Below are positions 16,969-25,069 of a stretch of 64,000 nucleotides of DNA, in pieces. Under the pieces are notes generated by a model, which was not told where the DNA came from, made no database searches, and saw only the letters and a list, made by a program, of their open reading frames with translations. A program made the position numbers and the translations under genes. The stretch spans positions 62,001 through 126,000 of the forward strand of contig JAEINL010000001.1 of the NCBI GenBank assembly GCA_016342655.1. The letters are read 5' to 3'. The DNA is from Sphaerochaeta sp. Its GTDB lineage: Bacteria > Spirochaetota > Spirochaetia > Sphaerochaetales > Sphaerochaetaceae. Position 1 is the first letter of the stretch; each line of letters opens with the position of its first letter.

Positions 16969-17003
16969 ACGTTATAGATTTTACGTATATTTTGGAGGAA
17001 GGC

Positions 17004-19724
17004 ATGGGTTTCCAGGAAATTGAGAACTTGCTTAAAGAAGAGCAGTGGACACGGTCCACTATTACAAATTACACAACTCAGAGTTTTGACGAGCTGGACA
17101 AACAGATCAGCGAGTTGGATGATGAAGAGAAAACAGAAGCTAAGAATCTCTGTGATACCCATCTGACGGATAAGGAAAGAAACAGCATCGTAGCGATGTA
17201 TGTCAGCGGTTCGGTCCAACTTGAGCGCAGGGGCTCTGAGGACTACCTTCTTTTGCTCAACCTCATTGAACTGTTCGCAGAGAACAAGAAATGGACTCTC
17301 GTCGATTTCCTTTGCCAAAAGATCCTACGCAAGACAGAGAACAAGCATGCCTTGAGGTTGCTTGCAAACAGTTATGCACAAAACGGAAAGGAAGAAGAAA
17401 AATTCTCCGTCTGGGAACGCTTGGTCAAGGTAGACTATGATGAGATAGATATTGTCAAACAGATAGCAGCCCATGCCCAACAGAAGGGCAATACCGATAA
17501 GGCCATCTCCATGTACCGGAAAGCTGTGCACCGTCTTATCAAGAGAAAGGACACCTCCCCTATTCGTACCATCTTCAATACCCTGCTGGAGCTTGATGTG
17601 GAGAACTTTGAATACTTCATGGGCCTTGCTGACCAGGTGAGCTCTTTGAGCCGCAGTACTGCAGTAGCATTGTTACGTGACCTTGAGGCTGCAAACAAGA
17701 ACAATGTGGATAACCAGATCGAGGCACAGAAAAAGACTCTCCAGTATGACCGTGAGGACATATATGCTAAGGAGAACCTCATCAAGAGCTATAAGGCCAA
17801 GTATAAGAAACATTCGCGCCTTTCCAGTTGTCTTGAATCCAGTGCGCTTACCAGCAATATGGTGCGTGACGTTTTGCACAGCATTGAAGATTTTGAAACC
17901 AACATTGCCTTTGACAAGGGAACCTTCGTGTTCCAGAACAGCACTGGCAAGATGGGCAGGATACGTTCAATTGATGAGACTGATGTAATCGTCGACTTTG
18001 CCGGACAAAAGGGCAAGGATGGCAACCGCCTCTCCACTGCAATGGCCTTCAAAAGCCTGATGCCCCTTGCAAAGAGCCACATCTGGGTGCTCAAAAGCGC
18101 TCTTCCCAAGGAAAAGCTCAGCAAGAAGGTCCTTGAGGATATTCCTTGGACCCTAACCACATTACTGACCAGCAATGGAGGCAAAAGCTCCCTCAAAGAC
18201 ATGAAGGCCGAACTGGTGCCTTCCATCCTTGAGGCAAAGCAGTGGACCACTTGGTCTAACCATGCCAAGAAAGAACTGATGAACAACCCTGTATTTGACC
18301 TTTCGGCACAAGACGTAGACACTTACATCCTCAGGTCGACTCCTGTCAGTTACGAGGAGAAGCAGCTTGCTGTCTTCCGAAGTGAAAAGCAGTTCTACGA
18401 TAAGATAAAGAGACTGAAAGAGTACCTTACCTCAAAAGGTGATGTTGAAAGCGATTTCTTTTATGAGATGGTCAAGTATTTCAGCGATATGTTCCTCGAA
18501 GAAAATGGAGCCATCAAGCCCATGGGTGAGGTCACCGACTATACCTTCAGCGCATTCCTCTTGCTAGAGGATCTGGTACAGAAGCAGAATATGAATTTCA
18601 TCAACCGTGTTGAGGGAATTTCCTTCAAGGAACTTTTTGAACGGACAGATGATATTGAAGCTACTTTTAATGCAATCAAGGATCCTGAACTGAAAAAAAG
18701 CTTCATCGATCATGTGGTCTCTGAAATCCCAGGCTGGAGCAAGGTCCTCTCTTCACTCTTCCCATACTATCTCACCAGCTATATTCCAGAAATCTTCCGA
18801 CACAACAAGAAGACCGCTGAATTCAACAAGGTCTACAAGGATGTTGTGGATAATTTCAAGGAAAAGGCCTCGACGCTCATATATCTCATCAAGAACTCCG
18901 AGGAAAAGCAGTGGAATAAGGCTGGCGTATCTTCTGAACAACTGTTGTTCACCGAGTTGCAGCTTCTTGACTATACCAACCGCTGTATCGACTCCCGTAA
19001 GGATGTCCAGGAAAATCGAAAGAATACCAAGACTCTGATGACCATTCTGTTCAGTGAGAAGAAGGCCCTTACCTATATTGAGGAAGGGACTGAGGAGACA
19101 GCACAGAAGATCTACAGCCTGGTAGCCAACGTCTTTGACCTTCCCGGAGGGAAAAAGATTGAGATCAAGCACGCCATAAGCGAGAAGTATCCTGAATTCC
19201 GTTTCTTCGATGAGATCAGCCCCATCAATAGGGAGACGCTGGTTCCCACCGGGCTTTTCTGTACCGCTTCTGCCCTTGAGGCCAAGAAGAAGGAGATGGA
19301 GCATATCCAGCACGTTGAGCTGATTGAAGTAGCCAAGGAGATCGGCCAGGCCCGTGATATGGGAGACCTTCGTGAGAACAGCGAGTACAAGTATGGCAAG
19401 GAAAAGCAGGCCATGCTTAACAATACGCTGCGTCGTCTCAGTGAGGAGGTCGACAGGGCTACTGTCATCACCAAGGATAAGGTTGACCCTACCCGCATAG
19501 GGTTCGGTACCAAGGTGGTGTTGTTTGATAACCTCAATGGTGAAAGTATCACCTACACCATCATGGGGCCTTGGGAATCCAATCCCAATGAGAACATCAT
19601 CAACATGCTTGCCCCATTTGGAAGGGCTTTGCTCTACCATCAGGTTAACGAGAGGTTTGTGTTCAAACTAAACGAACAGGCCTATGACTTCACGGTGAAG
19701 AGCCTCGAGGTCATTGATCTCTAG
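17004..19724 (+). CDS. greA: Transcription elongation factor GreA, long spirochaete-type fusion
   Basis: Protein of 906 aa whose last ~155 residues are a complete GreA. The coiled coil runs AKKKEMEHIQHVELIEVAKEI...LRRLSEEVDRA, with the catalytic acidic tip GDLRENSEY, and a C-terminal FKBP-like domain ends EVIDL. The first ~750 residues are helical; TPR-like pairs are seen around 80-165, the rest matches no family I know. GreA rescues backtracked RNA polymerase by stimulating transcript cleavage. The same layout is known from other spirochaetes. The ATG at 17004 lies five bases after GGAGG; the TTG at 16992 would sit before that site. The gene is alone between its own promoter and a strong terminator. 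Confidence 0.93.
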   Translation: MGFQEIENLLKEEQWTRSTITNYTTQSFDELDKQISELDDEEKTEAKNLCDTHLTDKERNSIVAMYVSGSVQLERRGSEDYLLLLNLIELFAENKKWTLVDFLCQKILRKTENKHALRLLANSYAQNGKEEEKFSVWERLVKVDYDEIDIVKQIAAHAQQKGNTDKAISMYRKAVHRLIKRKDTSPIRTIFNTLLELDVENFEYFMGLADQVSSLSRSTAVALLRDLEAANKNNVDNQIEAQKKTLQYDREDIYAKENLIKSYKAKYKKHSRLSSCLESSALTSNMVRDVLHSIEDFETNIAFDKGTFVFQNSTGKMGRIRSIDETDVIVDFAGQKGKDGNRLSTAMAFKSLMPLAKSHIWVLKSALPKEKLSKKVLEDIPWTLTTLLTSNGGKSSLKDMKAELVPSILEAKQWTTWSNHAKKELMNNPVFDLSAQDVDTYILRSTPVSYEEKQLAVFRSEKQFYDKIKRLKEYLTSKGDVESDFFYEMVKYFSDMFLEENGAIKPMGEVTDYTFSAFLLLEDLVQKQNMNFINRVEGISFKELFERTDDIEATFNAIKDPELKKSFIDHVVSEIPGWSKVLSSLFPYYLTSYIPEIFRHNKKTAEFNKVYKDVVDNFKEKASTLIYLIKNSEEKQWNKAGVSSEQLLFTELQLLDYTNRCIDSRKDVQENRKNTKTLMTILFSEKKALTYIEEGTEETAQKIYSLVANVFDLPGGKKIEIKHAISEKYPEFRFFDEISPINRETLVPTGLFCTASALEAKKKEMEHIQHVELIEVAKEIGQARDMGDLRENSEYKYGKEKQAMLNNTLRRLSEEVDRATVITKDKVDPTRIGFGTKVVLFDNLNGESITYTIMGPWESNPNENIINMLAPFGRALLYHQVNERFVFKLNEQAYDFTVKSLEVIDL

Positions 19725-19757
19725 GTTCTGCAAACCAGGCTATACATTCCTATACCA

Positions 19758-19794
19758 ACAATGCCCTGCTTCTTAAAAAGAAGCAGGGCATTGT
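19758..19794 (+). terminator. Strong terminator after greA
   Basis: A perfect 17-base stem (ACAATGCCCTGCTTCTT pairing with its complement) closes a three-base AAA loop about 35 bases past the greA stop. The T-run is weak, but stem length and GC content make termination likely. Confidence 0.8.
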
Positions 19795-19851
19795 CATTCC
19801 TAGCATACTAGGATAGTACACTCGAAAACCTCTATATCAACTAATATTGCA

Positions 19852-19895
19852 TTGACAGGCAATATGATATCATGCATTAATGAACTATGTTCATT
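19852..19895 (+). promoter_or_regulatory. tetR promoter with palindromic operator AATGAACnnnGTTCATT
   Basis: TTGACA (19852-19857) and ATTAAT (19876-19881, 18-base spacer) make a promoter. The perfect 17-base palindrome AATGAAC-TAT-GTTCATT (19879-19895) overlaps the -10 and the start point. The same palindrome with centre ACT recurs at 20510-20526 before the next gene, so it is very likely the binding site of the TetR protein encoded here. Confidence 0.75.
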
Positions 19896-19906
19896 TTGAG
19901 ATTGCA

Positions 19907-20464
19907 ATGAAGACACAGCACATTTCACAAGAGGCCATACTCTCGGTTGCTAAGGAAATTGTCTCCCGATCAGGTATCAATGCTCTGAATATCAGGACCA
20001 TTGCACAGCGATGTTCCATATCAGTGGGTTCTGTCTATAATTACTTCCCTTCAAAAGGAGACCTGGTCATTGCAACAATTGGATCAATTTGGCGGGAAAT
20101 ACTGTTCGATTCGAAAAGTTCCCAACCAAAGCTTGGTTTCATAGAAAATATACAATGGTTGTTTGATAAAATTCACAAAGGATCAGAAACATATCCCTCA
20201 TTCTTCAGTGTTCATCCCATGAGTCTGGCAAATGTATATAAAAAAACCGGTCGAGATGTAATGCATCAGTATTTTCTGTATATGAAGCAAGGATTGCTGA
20301 CTGCCCTTGAACAAGACCCCTATGTCAAGAAAGATGTTTTTTCAGATACATTTACTCAAGTTTCCTTCGTAGATTTTGTCTTCTCCAATATTCTCACCTT
20401 GCTTACGAATGGAAAGAAATCTTGTACCTATCTTTCGGAAATCGTTCGACATATTCTCTATTGA
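19907..20464 (+). CDS. TetR-family transcriptional regulator
   Basis: Repressor of 185 aa. The N-terminal TetR helix-turn-helix spans residues about 8-55 (AILSVAKEIVSRSGINALNIRTIAQRCSISVGSVYNYFPSKGDLV). The C-terminal ~125 residues are helical and form the usual variable ligand/dimer domain, for which no ligand can be named. An in-frame ATG at 19880 lies inside the operator palindrome, so the ATG at 19907 is the better start. The matching operator before the downstream membrane-protein gene suggests that it represses both itself and that gene. Confidence 0.9.
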   Translation: MKTQHISQEAILSVAKEIVSRSGINALNIRTIAQRCSISVGSVYNYFPSKGDLVIATIGSIWREILFDSKSSQPKLGFIENIQWLFDKIHKGSETYPSFFSVHPMSLANVYKKTGRDVMHQYFLYMKQGLLTALEQDPYVKKDVFSDTFTQVSFVDFVFSNILTLLTNGKKSCTYLSEIVRHILY

Positions 20465-20475
20465 GCTAATCTCAG

Positions 20476-20495
20476 TACCCACCTGATGGTGGGTA
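20476..20495 (+). terminator. Short hairpin between tetR and the membrane-protein gene
   Basis: TACCCACC and GGTGGGTA (8 perfect pairs, loop TGAT) lie 11 bases after the tetR stop. No T-run follows, so it may be a weak terminator or a transcript-end stabiliser rather than a full stop. Confidence 0.4.
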
Positions 20496-20509
20496 TATGC
20501 AGAAATAAA

Positions 20510-20526
20510 AATGAACACTGTTCATT
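20510..20526 (+). promoter_or_regulatory. Second copy of the TetR-type operator palindrome
   Basis: AATGAAC-ACT-GTTCATT is a perfect 17-base palindrome identical in both arms to the one at 19879-19895. It stands 19 bases before the ATG of the membrane-protein gene, next to its GGAGG ribosome site, where a bound repressor would block initiation or early elongation. Confidence 0.75.
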
Positions 20527-20545
20527 ACAAATTTGGAGGCTACGA

Positions 20546-21238
20546 ATGCAAGCGTTAATGGAAACTCTCTTTGATGTGGTATATCTTACCACGGTCATTA
20601 CTCTGGGAATTCTTATGGTCAGAGGTTCACAAGGCAACAAGCAATACCTGTTGTTTGGCATAATGGCAGTCGTGCTTGGATGTGGTGATGCATTTCATCT
20701 CATTCCTCGGGCTATAGCCTTATCAACAACTGGACTTGAAAATTTCACCGTTGCCCTTGGCATTGGCAAATGCATCACGTCCCTTACCATGACTGCCTTT
20801 TATATCCTCCTCTATTATGTCTGGAGAAAACGGTACGACATAGTAGGGAAAAATGAACTTACACTTACAGTGTATCTTCTTGCTGCTCTGAGAGTAGCAC
20901 TTATCCTCTCACCACAGAATGCCTGGACAAGTGCCAATGCTCCCTTATCTTGGGGAATATATCGCAACATACCCTTTGCAATCTTGGGGCTGCTTGTCAT
21001 CGTACTGTTTTACAAGAGTGCAAAAGAACATACGGATCATTCCTTTCGGTTCATGTGGCTGACCATTGTCCTGAGTTTCGCCTTCTACATTCCGGTAGTC
21101 TTATGGGCGGATACATATCCTCTTGTTGGGGCATTGATGATACCCAAGACCTGTGCCTATGTCTGGTCAGTCTGGATTGGTTTTTGCGATATGAACAGGA
21201 GTATGAAACGAGAAATAGCAAACAAGTTGATAGCATAA
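20546..21238 (+). CDS. Membrane protein of unknown function, about seven helices
   Basis: Integral membrane protein of 230 aa that I cannot assign to a named family. Hydrophobic helices are visible at about 8-24, 33-50, 67-90, 102-118, 135-155, 168-188 and 192-212. Positively charged loops (YYVWRKRYD, RSMKREIANK at the C-terminus) suggest a cytoplasmic C-terminus. Features such as GCGDAFHLIPR near 48 and WGIYRNIPFA near 132 could help a search. I start it at the ATG at 20546, which has TTTGGAGG seven bases before it; the longer frame from 20486 would read through the operator. It lies under the control of the tetR palindrome. Confidence 0.75.
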   Translation: MQALMETLFDVVYLTTVITLGILMVRGSQGNKQYLLFGIMAVVLGCGDAFHLIPRAIALSTTGLENFTVALGIGKCITSLTMTAFYILLYYVWRKRYDIVGKNELTLTVYLLAALRVALILSPQNAWTSANAPLSWGIYRNIPFAILGLLVIVLFYKSAKEHTDHSFRFMWLTIVLSFAFYIPVVLWADTYPLVGALMIPKTCAYVWSVWIGFCDMNRSMKREIANKLIA

Positions 21239-21260
21239 ATCATGAGGGATTGTGCTTTTT

Positions 21261-21312
21261 CTATCATGTGGATGAACCAAGAGCCTTGGATCATCCACGC
21301 ATGCCATGATAG
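21261..21312. terminator. Bidirectional terminator between convergent genes
   Basis: A long imperfect hairpin: CTATCATG, GTGGATGA and CCAAG segments pair in order with CTTGG, TCATCCAC and CATGATAG, with one six-base bulge. T-rich sequence follows on both sides (TTCTGTTCTT on plus; on minus the flank is A-rich, AAAAAGC). It sits midway between the membrane-protein gene and the end of murJ. Confidence 0.65.
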
Positions 21313-21330
21313 TTCTGTTCTTGATACCTT

Positions 21331-22875
21331 TCACTTTCCCTTAAGCATCCGAAGAAACGGTATGTTGGCAATGGTATAAGAAAGAAGCGTTACCCCTACC
21401 CCCACTCCTCCAAGGAGGGTCACCAAGCCCAGGTTTTTTAGTGTTGAACCGCTTACATACCACCTCAGTCCAAGAGTGCTGTAGAGGATACAGAGGGCCG
21501 ACAGGGGGATGTTTGCCAACACTACGCGCACCAGGCCCTTTGCGAGTGCCTTGTCCCTGTACAGGGGATAGCGATCACGCAGGATGTAGGCAAGCCATAC
21601 AAAGCAGAGGCTGAACGAAATGATTGATGCCAGGGGAAGGGCGATTATTCCAAGCCCTCTTCTGATGAAGAGCCACATCAGGGCAATATCAAGGATGCTC
21701 ATGAAGGCAGTTACCTCAGTCATGGTCTTATGGCGTTCTACGCTGTAGCCCACCCTCTGCATAAGGCCAAACCAAGCGGCGCTGGTCATGCCCAACAGGT
21801 AGTACCTGAGCACCTTTGCTGTGAGGTTTGCATCAGCGAGGGTATAGTTTCCAGTCTGTAAGACTGCAGATACACTTTCATTGCTGAGGGCGAACAGGAG
21901 AATAGTGCTTGGAAGGAGAAACGTGAGGAGGTTAATCAGCGCCTCACGTGATATTTTCTGCAATTCATCATGCCTTCCTAGACCATAGGCTCGACTCATC
22001 AGAGGGAAAGAGACCGCTACTATCGCATTGAAGAAGATACCGTAGGGAGCCTGCCAAAATATCAGTGAGTTACTGAACGCTGTCACACTGCCTTCCGATA
22101 GGGAGGATGCATACCAGAAGGCGACCATCTGGGCAATGACCACAATGATCGAACTGAACACCATCTGGACCCAAGATTTCATCAACGGTTTGAAAGGGGT
22201 GCCCCTCGTATCGAAAGCAACGTTCAGATGATAGCCATAGCGGCGTACGACAAGATACGAATAGGCCCCTTGCAGCACTCCCCCTGCAAGGGCGGAGTAC
22301 GCCATGCTCATAGCTCCAAAATAGGGATGCAGGAACTGCACACCAAAAATGACAGAGAAGGAAAACAGCAAAGGGGCTGCATGGGAGTGGAAGAAACTCT
22401 TATGGCAGTGCAACAGCCCATTGAAGATGGAACCCACGCTTATAGTGAGAAGATAGACCATAAAGAAAGGGAGCAAACGGGCCCCGAGGATGAGCTGCCC
22501 TGCGTCAAAGTCAGAGAAAAAAGCCAGGAGAGGCTCCCCATACAGGTAAGAGACCAGTACCAGAGGCAGGAGAATAAGGGTCTGATACGTGCACAGCAGG
22601 GCAAAAAGACGTTTGGAAGTTTTTGTATCCTCACTTTCGATGAGACGGCTGAAAAAGGGGATGATCGAAGCGTTGATAGCACCCTCTGCAAAGATCTTAC
22701 GGAAGTTGTTGGGGATGTTGAAGGTGAAGTTGATCACATCAGCGGTGCCGCTGGCCCCGAAAACTGAACCAATGACTCTAGCCCTGACAATACCGAGCAC
22801 CCTACTGGTGAGGGTGCAAAGCATCACTATGACGCTGCTTCTTGCCGCAGCCTTATCTTGCGTAGAATCTTGCAA
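21331..22875 (-). CDS. murJ: Lipid II flippase MurJ
   Basis: Inner-membrane flippase of about 514 aa, moving lipid II outward for peptidoglycan synthesis (MviN family). The N-terminal family block SSVIVMLCTLTSRVLGIVRARVIGSVFG is followed by FNIPNNFRKIFAEGAINASIIPFFSR. About fourteen hydrophobic helices are visible to the C-terminus. No ATG lies at the N-terminus. The TTG at 22875, six bases after AGAGGG, suits the family start; a TTG at 22914 is the alternative. The gene overlaps tgt by 23 bases and closes the long minus-strand operon. Presence of murJ indicates that a cell wall is made. Confidence 0.92.
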   Translation of the reverse strand: MQDSTQDKAAARSSVIVMLCTLTSRVLGIVRARVIGSVFGASGTADVINFTFNIPNNFRKIFAEGAINASIIPFFSRLIESEDTKTSKRLFALLCTYQTLILLPLVLVSYLYGEPLLAFFSDFDAGQLILGARLLPFFMVYLLTISVGSIFNGLLHCHKSFFHSHAAPLLFSFSVIFGVQFLHPYFGAMSMAYSALAGGVLQGAYSYLVVRRYGYHLNVAFDTRGTPFKPLMKSWVQMVFSSIIVVIAQMVAFWYASSLSEGSVTAFSNSLIFWQAPYGIFFNAIVAVSFPLMSRAYGLGRHDELQKISREALINLLTFLLPSTILLFALSNESVSAVLQTGNYTLADANLTAKVLRYYLLGMTSAAWFGLMQRVGYSVERHKTMTEVTAFMSILDIALMWLFIRRGLGIIALPLASIISFSLCFVWLAYILRDRYPLYRDKALAKGLVRVVLANIPLSALCILYSTLGLRWYVSGSTLKNLGLVTLLGGVGVGVTLLSYTIANIPFLRMLKGK

Positions 22876-23977
22876 GGTAGTCCCTCTTAAAAGAGGAGAA
22901 CCTGTCTTCGGCAATTGCGAGACGAACCTTCTCCATCAGACGGTAGAAATACGTCAGGTTGTGTTCGGTTGCAAGCATGCCACCTAGCATCTCCCCTGTC
23001 TTAATCATATGATGCATATAGGATCGAGAATACTGCGTACAAGCGGTACAGGGACAACCCTCCTCCAGAGGGGAATGGTCAAACTTATGCACTGCTTTCT
23101 TAAGGACTACTACCCCATCATCGGTGAAGATGGCACCATTACGGGCCATACGGGTAGCCAGTACACAGTCAAACATATCAATGCCGTTCTCAACTGCCTC
23201 CAGAATATAGTCAGGGCTTCCGATGCCCATGACGTAGCGAGGCTTCTCCCTTGTCACCAAATCTGCAGTATAGGCAAGAAATTCGCTGAACTGTTCGGAA
23301 CTCTCTCCAACAGAAAGGCCTCCGATGGCAATGCCAGGAAAATCCATGCTGTTGAAAAACTCAGAGCTCTCCTTCCTGAGTTCCTTGTAGAAGTTGCCCT
23401 GCACAATACCAAAGAGATTACCCCTAAACCCCTCGCCGAGACTCTCCCTATGGTTTAAGGCACGCTGTGCCCAGCTATGGGTTATGCGCATTGCCTCGGC
23501 AGCCGCTTTCAGGCTGATATCAGGTGGGGTGCAGACATCGAGACACATGGCAATATCACTGCCGATGACCCTTTGTATGTCGACCACTTTCTCTGGGGTG
23601 AAAAGATGCTTTGACCCGTCGATATGGCTTTGGAAGTTGACCCCATTCTGGCTGATCTTTCGCAATCCTGAAAGGGAGAATACCTGGAAGCCCCCACTGT
23701 CAGTGAGCAGGTTATGTTCCCAATGGGAGAAGTTGTGCAGGCCCCCAAACTGCTCAAGAACCTCAAGACCGGGGCGAAGGTAAAGGTGGTAGGTATTTCC
23801 CAGGATAAGCTTGTACCCGATCTTAGCCACATCCTGATGATACATACCCTTGACGGTACCATTCGTGCCTACAGGCATGAATACCGGGGTCTGTACCACC
23901 CCATGGCCAAGGTCCAGCAGACCAAGCCTTGCATTACTGTTTTTGTCCTTATGTGTCTCTCTGAAAATATTCTGCAT
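22853..23977 (-). CDS. tgt: tRNA-guanine transglycosylase
   Basis: Enzyme of 374 aa exchanging guanine-34 for preQ1 in tRNAs with GUN anticodons. The nucleophile/base-binding blocks TDSGGFQVFSL (about 93) and DVCTPPDIS (about 148) are present. GGLSVGE near 217 and the zinc site CPCTACTQYSRSYMHH (about 308) are intact. GAGG lies just before the ATG, inside the end of lptG. Together with queA further right (49346-50380) it provides the last two steps of queuosine precursor insertion and maturation. Confidence 0.96.
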   Translation of the reverse strand: MQNIFRETHKDKNSNARLGLLDLGHGVVQTPVFMPVGTNGTVKGMYHQDVAKIGYKLILGNTYHLYLRPGLEVLEQFGGLHNFSHWEHNLLTDSGGFQVFSLSGLRKISQNGVNFQSHIDGSKHLFTPEKVVDIQRVIGSDIAMCLDVCTPPDISLKAAAEAMRITHSWAQRALNHRESLGEGFRGNLFGIVQGNFYKELRKESSEFFNSMDFPGIAIGGLSVGESSEQFSEFLAYTADLVTREKPRYVMGIGSPDYILEAVENGIDMFDCVLATRMARNGAIFTDDGVVVLKKAVHKFDHSPLEEGCPCTACTQYSRSYMHHMIKTGEMLGGMLATEHNLTYFYRLMEKVRLAIAEDRFSSFKRDYLARFYAR

Positions 23978-23983
23978 ACTGCC

Positions 23984-25069
23984 TCAACGAAGAACGAGTC
24001 GTTCTGATATTGCTATCGATACTATCACAATCATGGGGATTACCATACCCCAAACAGGTTCTATGATCCCCTGTTTTGCCATGATAAGGCTCATCATCTG
24101 CACCACATAATAGATGACTGCAATGAACAGGCTGGTGATGATGCTAAATAGTAGTACGTTTTTCTTATACCTGTAGTTAATCGTACAAGCTATGAAAATC
24201 AGGACAAGGGGGGTGAAGGATCCAAGGATCCTAGTGGCAAAATCAGTGGCAGCCTCATACCAGAGCTTGGTATTGAGGACATGGATTTTCTTCAAATAGT
24301 CCAAGGCTGCTGAAATCTCCATCGTCTTTATGTCGCTGGATATGTTTCTGAAATACCTGGGTTCCAGGTCAAAGCCATCGATGACCATAGAGTTCTCTCT
24401 TCTTGAATCAACACGATGTTCTTTGGAATTAATGGTATGGATGACTACATCAGATAGCGTCCATACCCTACTCTTCTCATCCCAAGAGGCACTGGTGGCG
24501 TCGATACGAGTGAGCAGTCGCCCTCCCTCATCTTGTAGAACCAGTACCAGGGCCCTGAGGGTTTGGGTCTCATCATTGTAGCGGGAGGCATGGACAACAA
24601 ACCTCCCTTCAGGGTCACTGAGGGTGATGTTCCGATTGTCAAAGGTGCTGCGCAATCCAAAGAGCTCATCTTGGGTGACCTTTTTGCTTCTGGAAGAGGG
24701 AATGGCCACAAGTTCATTGAAACCGAATTGGAAGAGTGAAAAAAGGAATCCCAGGAGGAGAATGGGAATAATGATTTTCCTATAGCTGATTCCGGCATTA
24801 TAGAGGGAAATAAGCTCATTGTTGGCCTGCATCTGTGAAAGGTGGTAGGTGGCAGAAAAGAGTAATGATGGTGCAAGGGCAAATAAAAGGGCTTCTGGCC
24901 CATAGAGCAGAGTGAGCTTGAATATGGTGAAGGCAGGAACCTCACTTTGTACATAGGAGTCAAGATGCGTGAAGAGGTCGACACTGACTAGCATCAAGGT
25001 ACAGAGGACCAAGGTGATGAACCCAACCTTTGCAACTGAGCTGATGATATGCCTGTTGAGCAGTCTCAT
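23984..25069 (-). CDS. lptG: LPS-export-type permease LptG (YjgQ family)
   Basis: Inner-membrane protein of 361 aa, the LptG partner in the LptB2FG extractor, YjgP/YjgQ family. Hydrophobic helices lie at about 14-34 and 62-83, then a cytoplasmic coupling segment and a further helix near 100-118. A long periplasmic jellyroll-like region covers about 135-275, and three C-terminal helices close the protein. The start ATG at 25069 forms an ATGA overlap with lptF, so the long upstream frame is not used. Family assignment is firm. Which glycolipid a Sphaerochaeta-like cell exports with it is unclear, since many spirochaetes lack classical LPS. Confidence 0.85.
   Translation of the reverse strand: MRLLNRHIISSVAKVGFITLVLCTLMLVSVDLFTHLDSYVQSEVPAFTIFKLTLLYGPEALLFALAPSLLFSATYHLSQMQANNELISLYNAGISYRKIIIPILLLGFLFSLFQFGFNELVAIPSSRSKKVTQDELFGLRSTFDNRNITLSDPEGRFVVHASRYNDETQTLRALVLVLQDEGGRLLTRIDATSASWDEKSRVWTLSDVVIHTINSKEHRVDSRRENSMVIDGFDLEPRYFRNISSDIKTMEISAALDYLKKIHVLNTKLWYEAATDFATRILGSFTPLVLIFIACTINYRYKKNVLLFSIITSLFIAVIYYVVQMMSLIMAKQGIIEPVWGMVIPMIVIVSIAISERLVLR

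Noticed and set aside
18753-19640. 295-codon minus-strand frame opposite greA
   Set aside because: Shadow of a well-supported GreA coding region; no family likeness.
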